Assembly (NCBI GenBank): GCA_009602725.1
Contig: WELB01000008.1
Coordinates: 582,432 to 627,652, forward strand
DNA length: 45,221 bases
Direction of reading: 5' to 3'
Source of the DNA: Spirogloea muscicola
Taxonomy: Eukaryota; Streptophyta; Zygnematophyceae; Spirogloeales; Spirogloeaceae
The position numbers and the translations under genes were made by a program. The notes under the pieces are model-generated. The model did not search any database, was not told the DNA's origin, and saw only the letters and a program-made list of their open reading frames with translations. This document shows positions 45,031-45,221 of this stretch, piece by piece. Positions within the stretch are counted from its first letter, which is position 1; every line of letters begins with the position of its first letter.

Positions 45031-45221
45031 CGGAGGGGCCTTGCGATCGCGTGGCGATGGCGGCGGCGGCGGGGCTCCGCAATGCGACGGCGGCCGTGGA
45101 CTGGCCGGGCATGTGAGCTCCGTCGGACGCGAGGCGCGGCGGCGCGACTGCCGTGAAGAGCGGCGCCGGCGCCGTGGCCGCTCGAAGCTCTCGGCGGCGG
45201 CGGCAGCTCTCGGCGGCGGCG
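45031..45221. other. GC-rich 5' region of the CID7-like gene
   Basis: Upstream of the CID7-like start on the minus strand. Ends in repeated agctctcggcggcggcgg units (45187-45221). No promoter element could be assigned. Confidence 0.5.

Overview
The window is nuclear DNA from a green-lineage eukaryote, most likely a streptophyte (charophyte) alga. Every recognisable gene is split by many short spliceosomal introns (GT-AG, plus one likely GC-AG). The gene set is plant-like: cytosolic G6PD with the plant C-terminus, an ALE2/PERK-type receptor kinase with a land-plant-like ectodomain, a plastid fibrillin, coproporphyrinogen oxidase, a plastid-type TPR protein and a CID7-type PAM2-CUE-DUF1771-Smr protein. 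First exons are GC-rich with GCC/GGC runs. There are two long N gaps (11534-12480 and 24521-24777) and two single Ns (18664 and 34022).

Layout: 1-2650 holds degenerate 3' ends of a non-LTR retrotransposon, the first with a ~200-bp fold-back inverted repeat. 3036-6686 (-) is a complete 11-exon cytosolic G6PD. 7205-11533 is a nest of 5'-truncated retrotransposon 3' ends on both strands, running into the first gap. 12586-17367 (+) is a 12-exon ALE2-like receptor kinase. 17368-20101 is poorly assigned: a possible orphan first exon, a possible secreted peptide, and a Lys-rich terminal exon (-). 20175-21991 (+) is the C-terminal part of an Integrator subunit 4/SIEL protein with its 5' part missing. 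22446-24520 (-) is coproporphyrinogen III oxidase, its N-terminus lost in the second gap. 24778-25262 is more retrotransposon tail. 25460-30695 (+) is a 14-exon ULP2-type SUMO protease. 31229-34091 (-) is a 9-exon plastid TPR protein. 35705-36433 (-) is a small twin-CX9C DUF3128 protein. 36867-38295 (+) is a 5-exon plastid fibrillin. 39106-45030 (-) is a 10-exon CID7-like protein.

The genes do not form an operon-like unit; they are ordinary housekeeping and signalling genes, mostly in convergent pairs (INTS4/CPOX, ULP2/TPR, fibrillin/CID7). The intergenic space, including the divergent DUF3128/fibrillin promoter, is repeatedly invaded by one retrotransposon clade. Its copies encode a CCHC zinc knuckle, a PD-(D/E)XK-like restriction-like endonuclease and a conserved C-terminal tail ending in variants of LTRGY. 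They occur together with a dispersed GGGCTGG/CCAGCCC hairpin. This retroelement ecology, the zinc-ribbon-bearing ULP2 and the algal ALE2-like kinase are the most interesting parts. All exon models were built by eye from splice consensus, reading-frame phase and recalled family conservation; no database search or transcript evidence was available.
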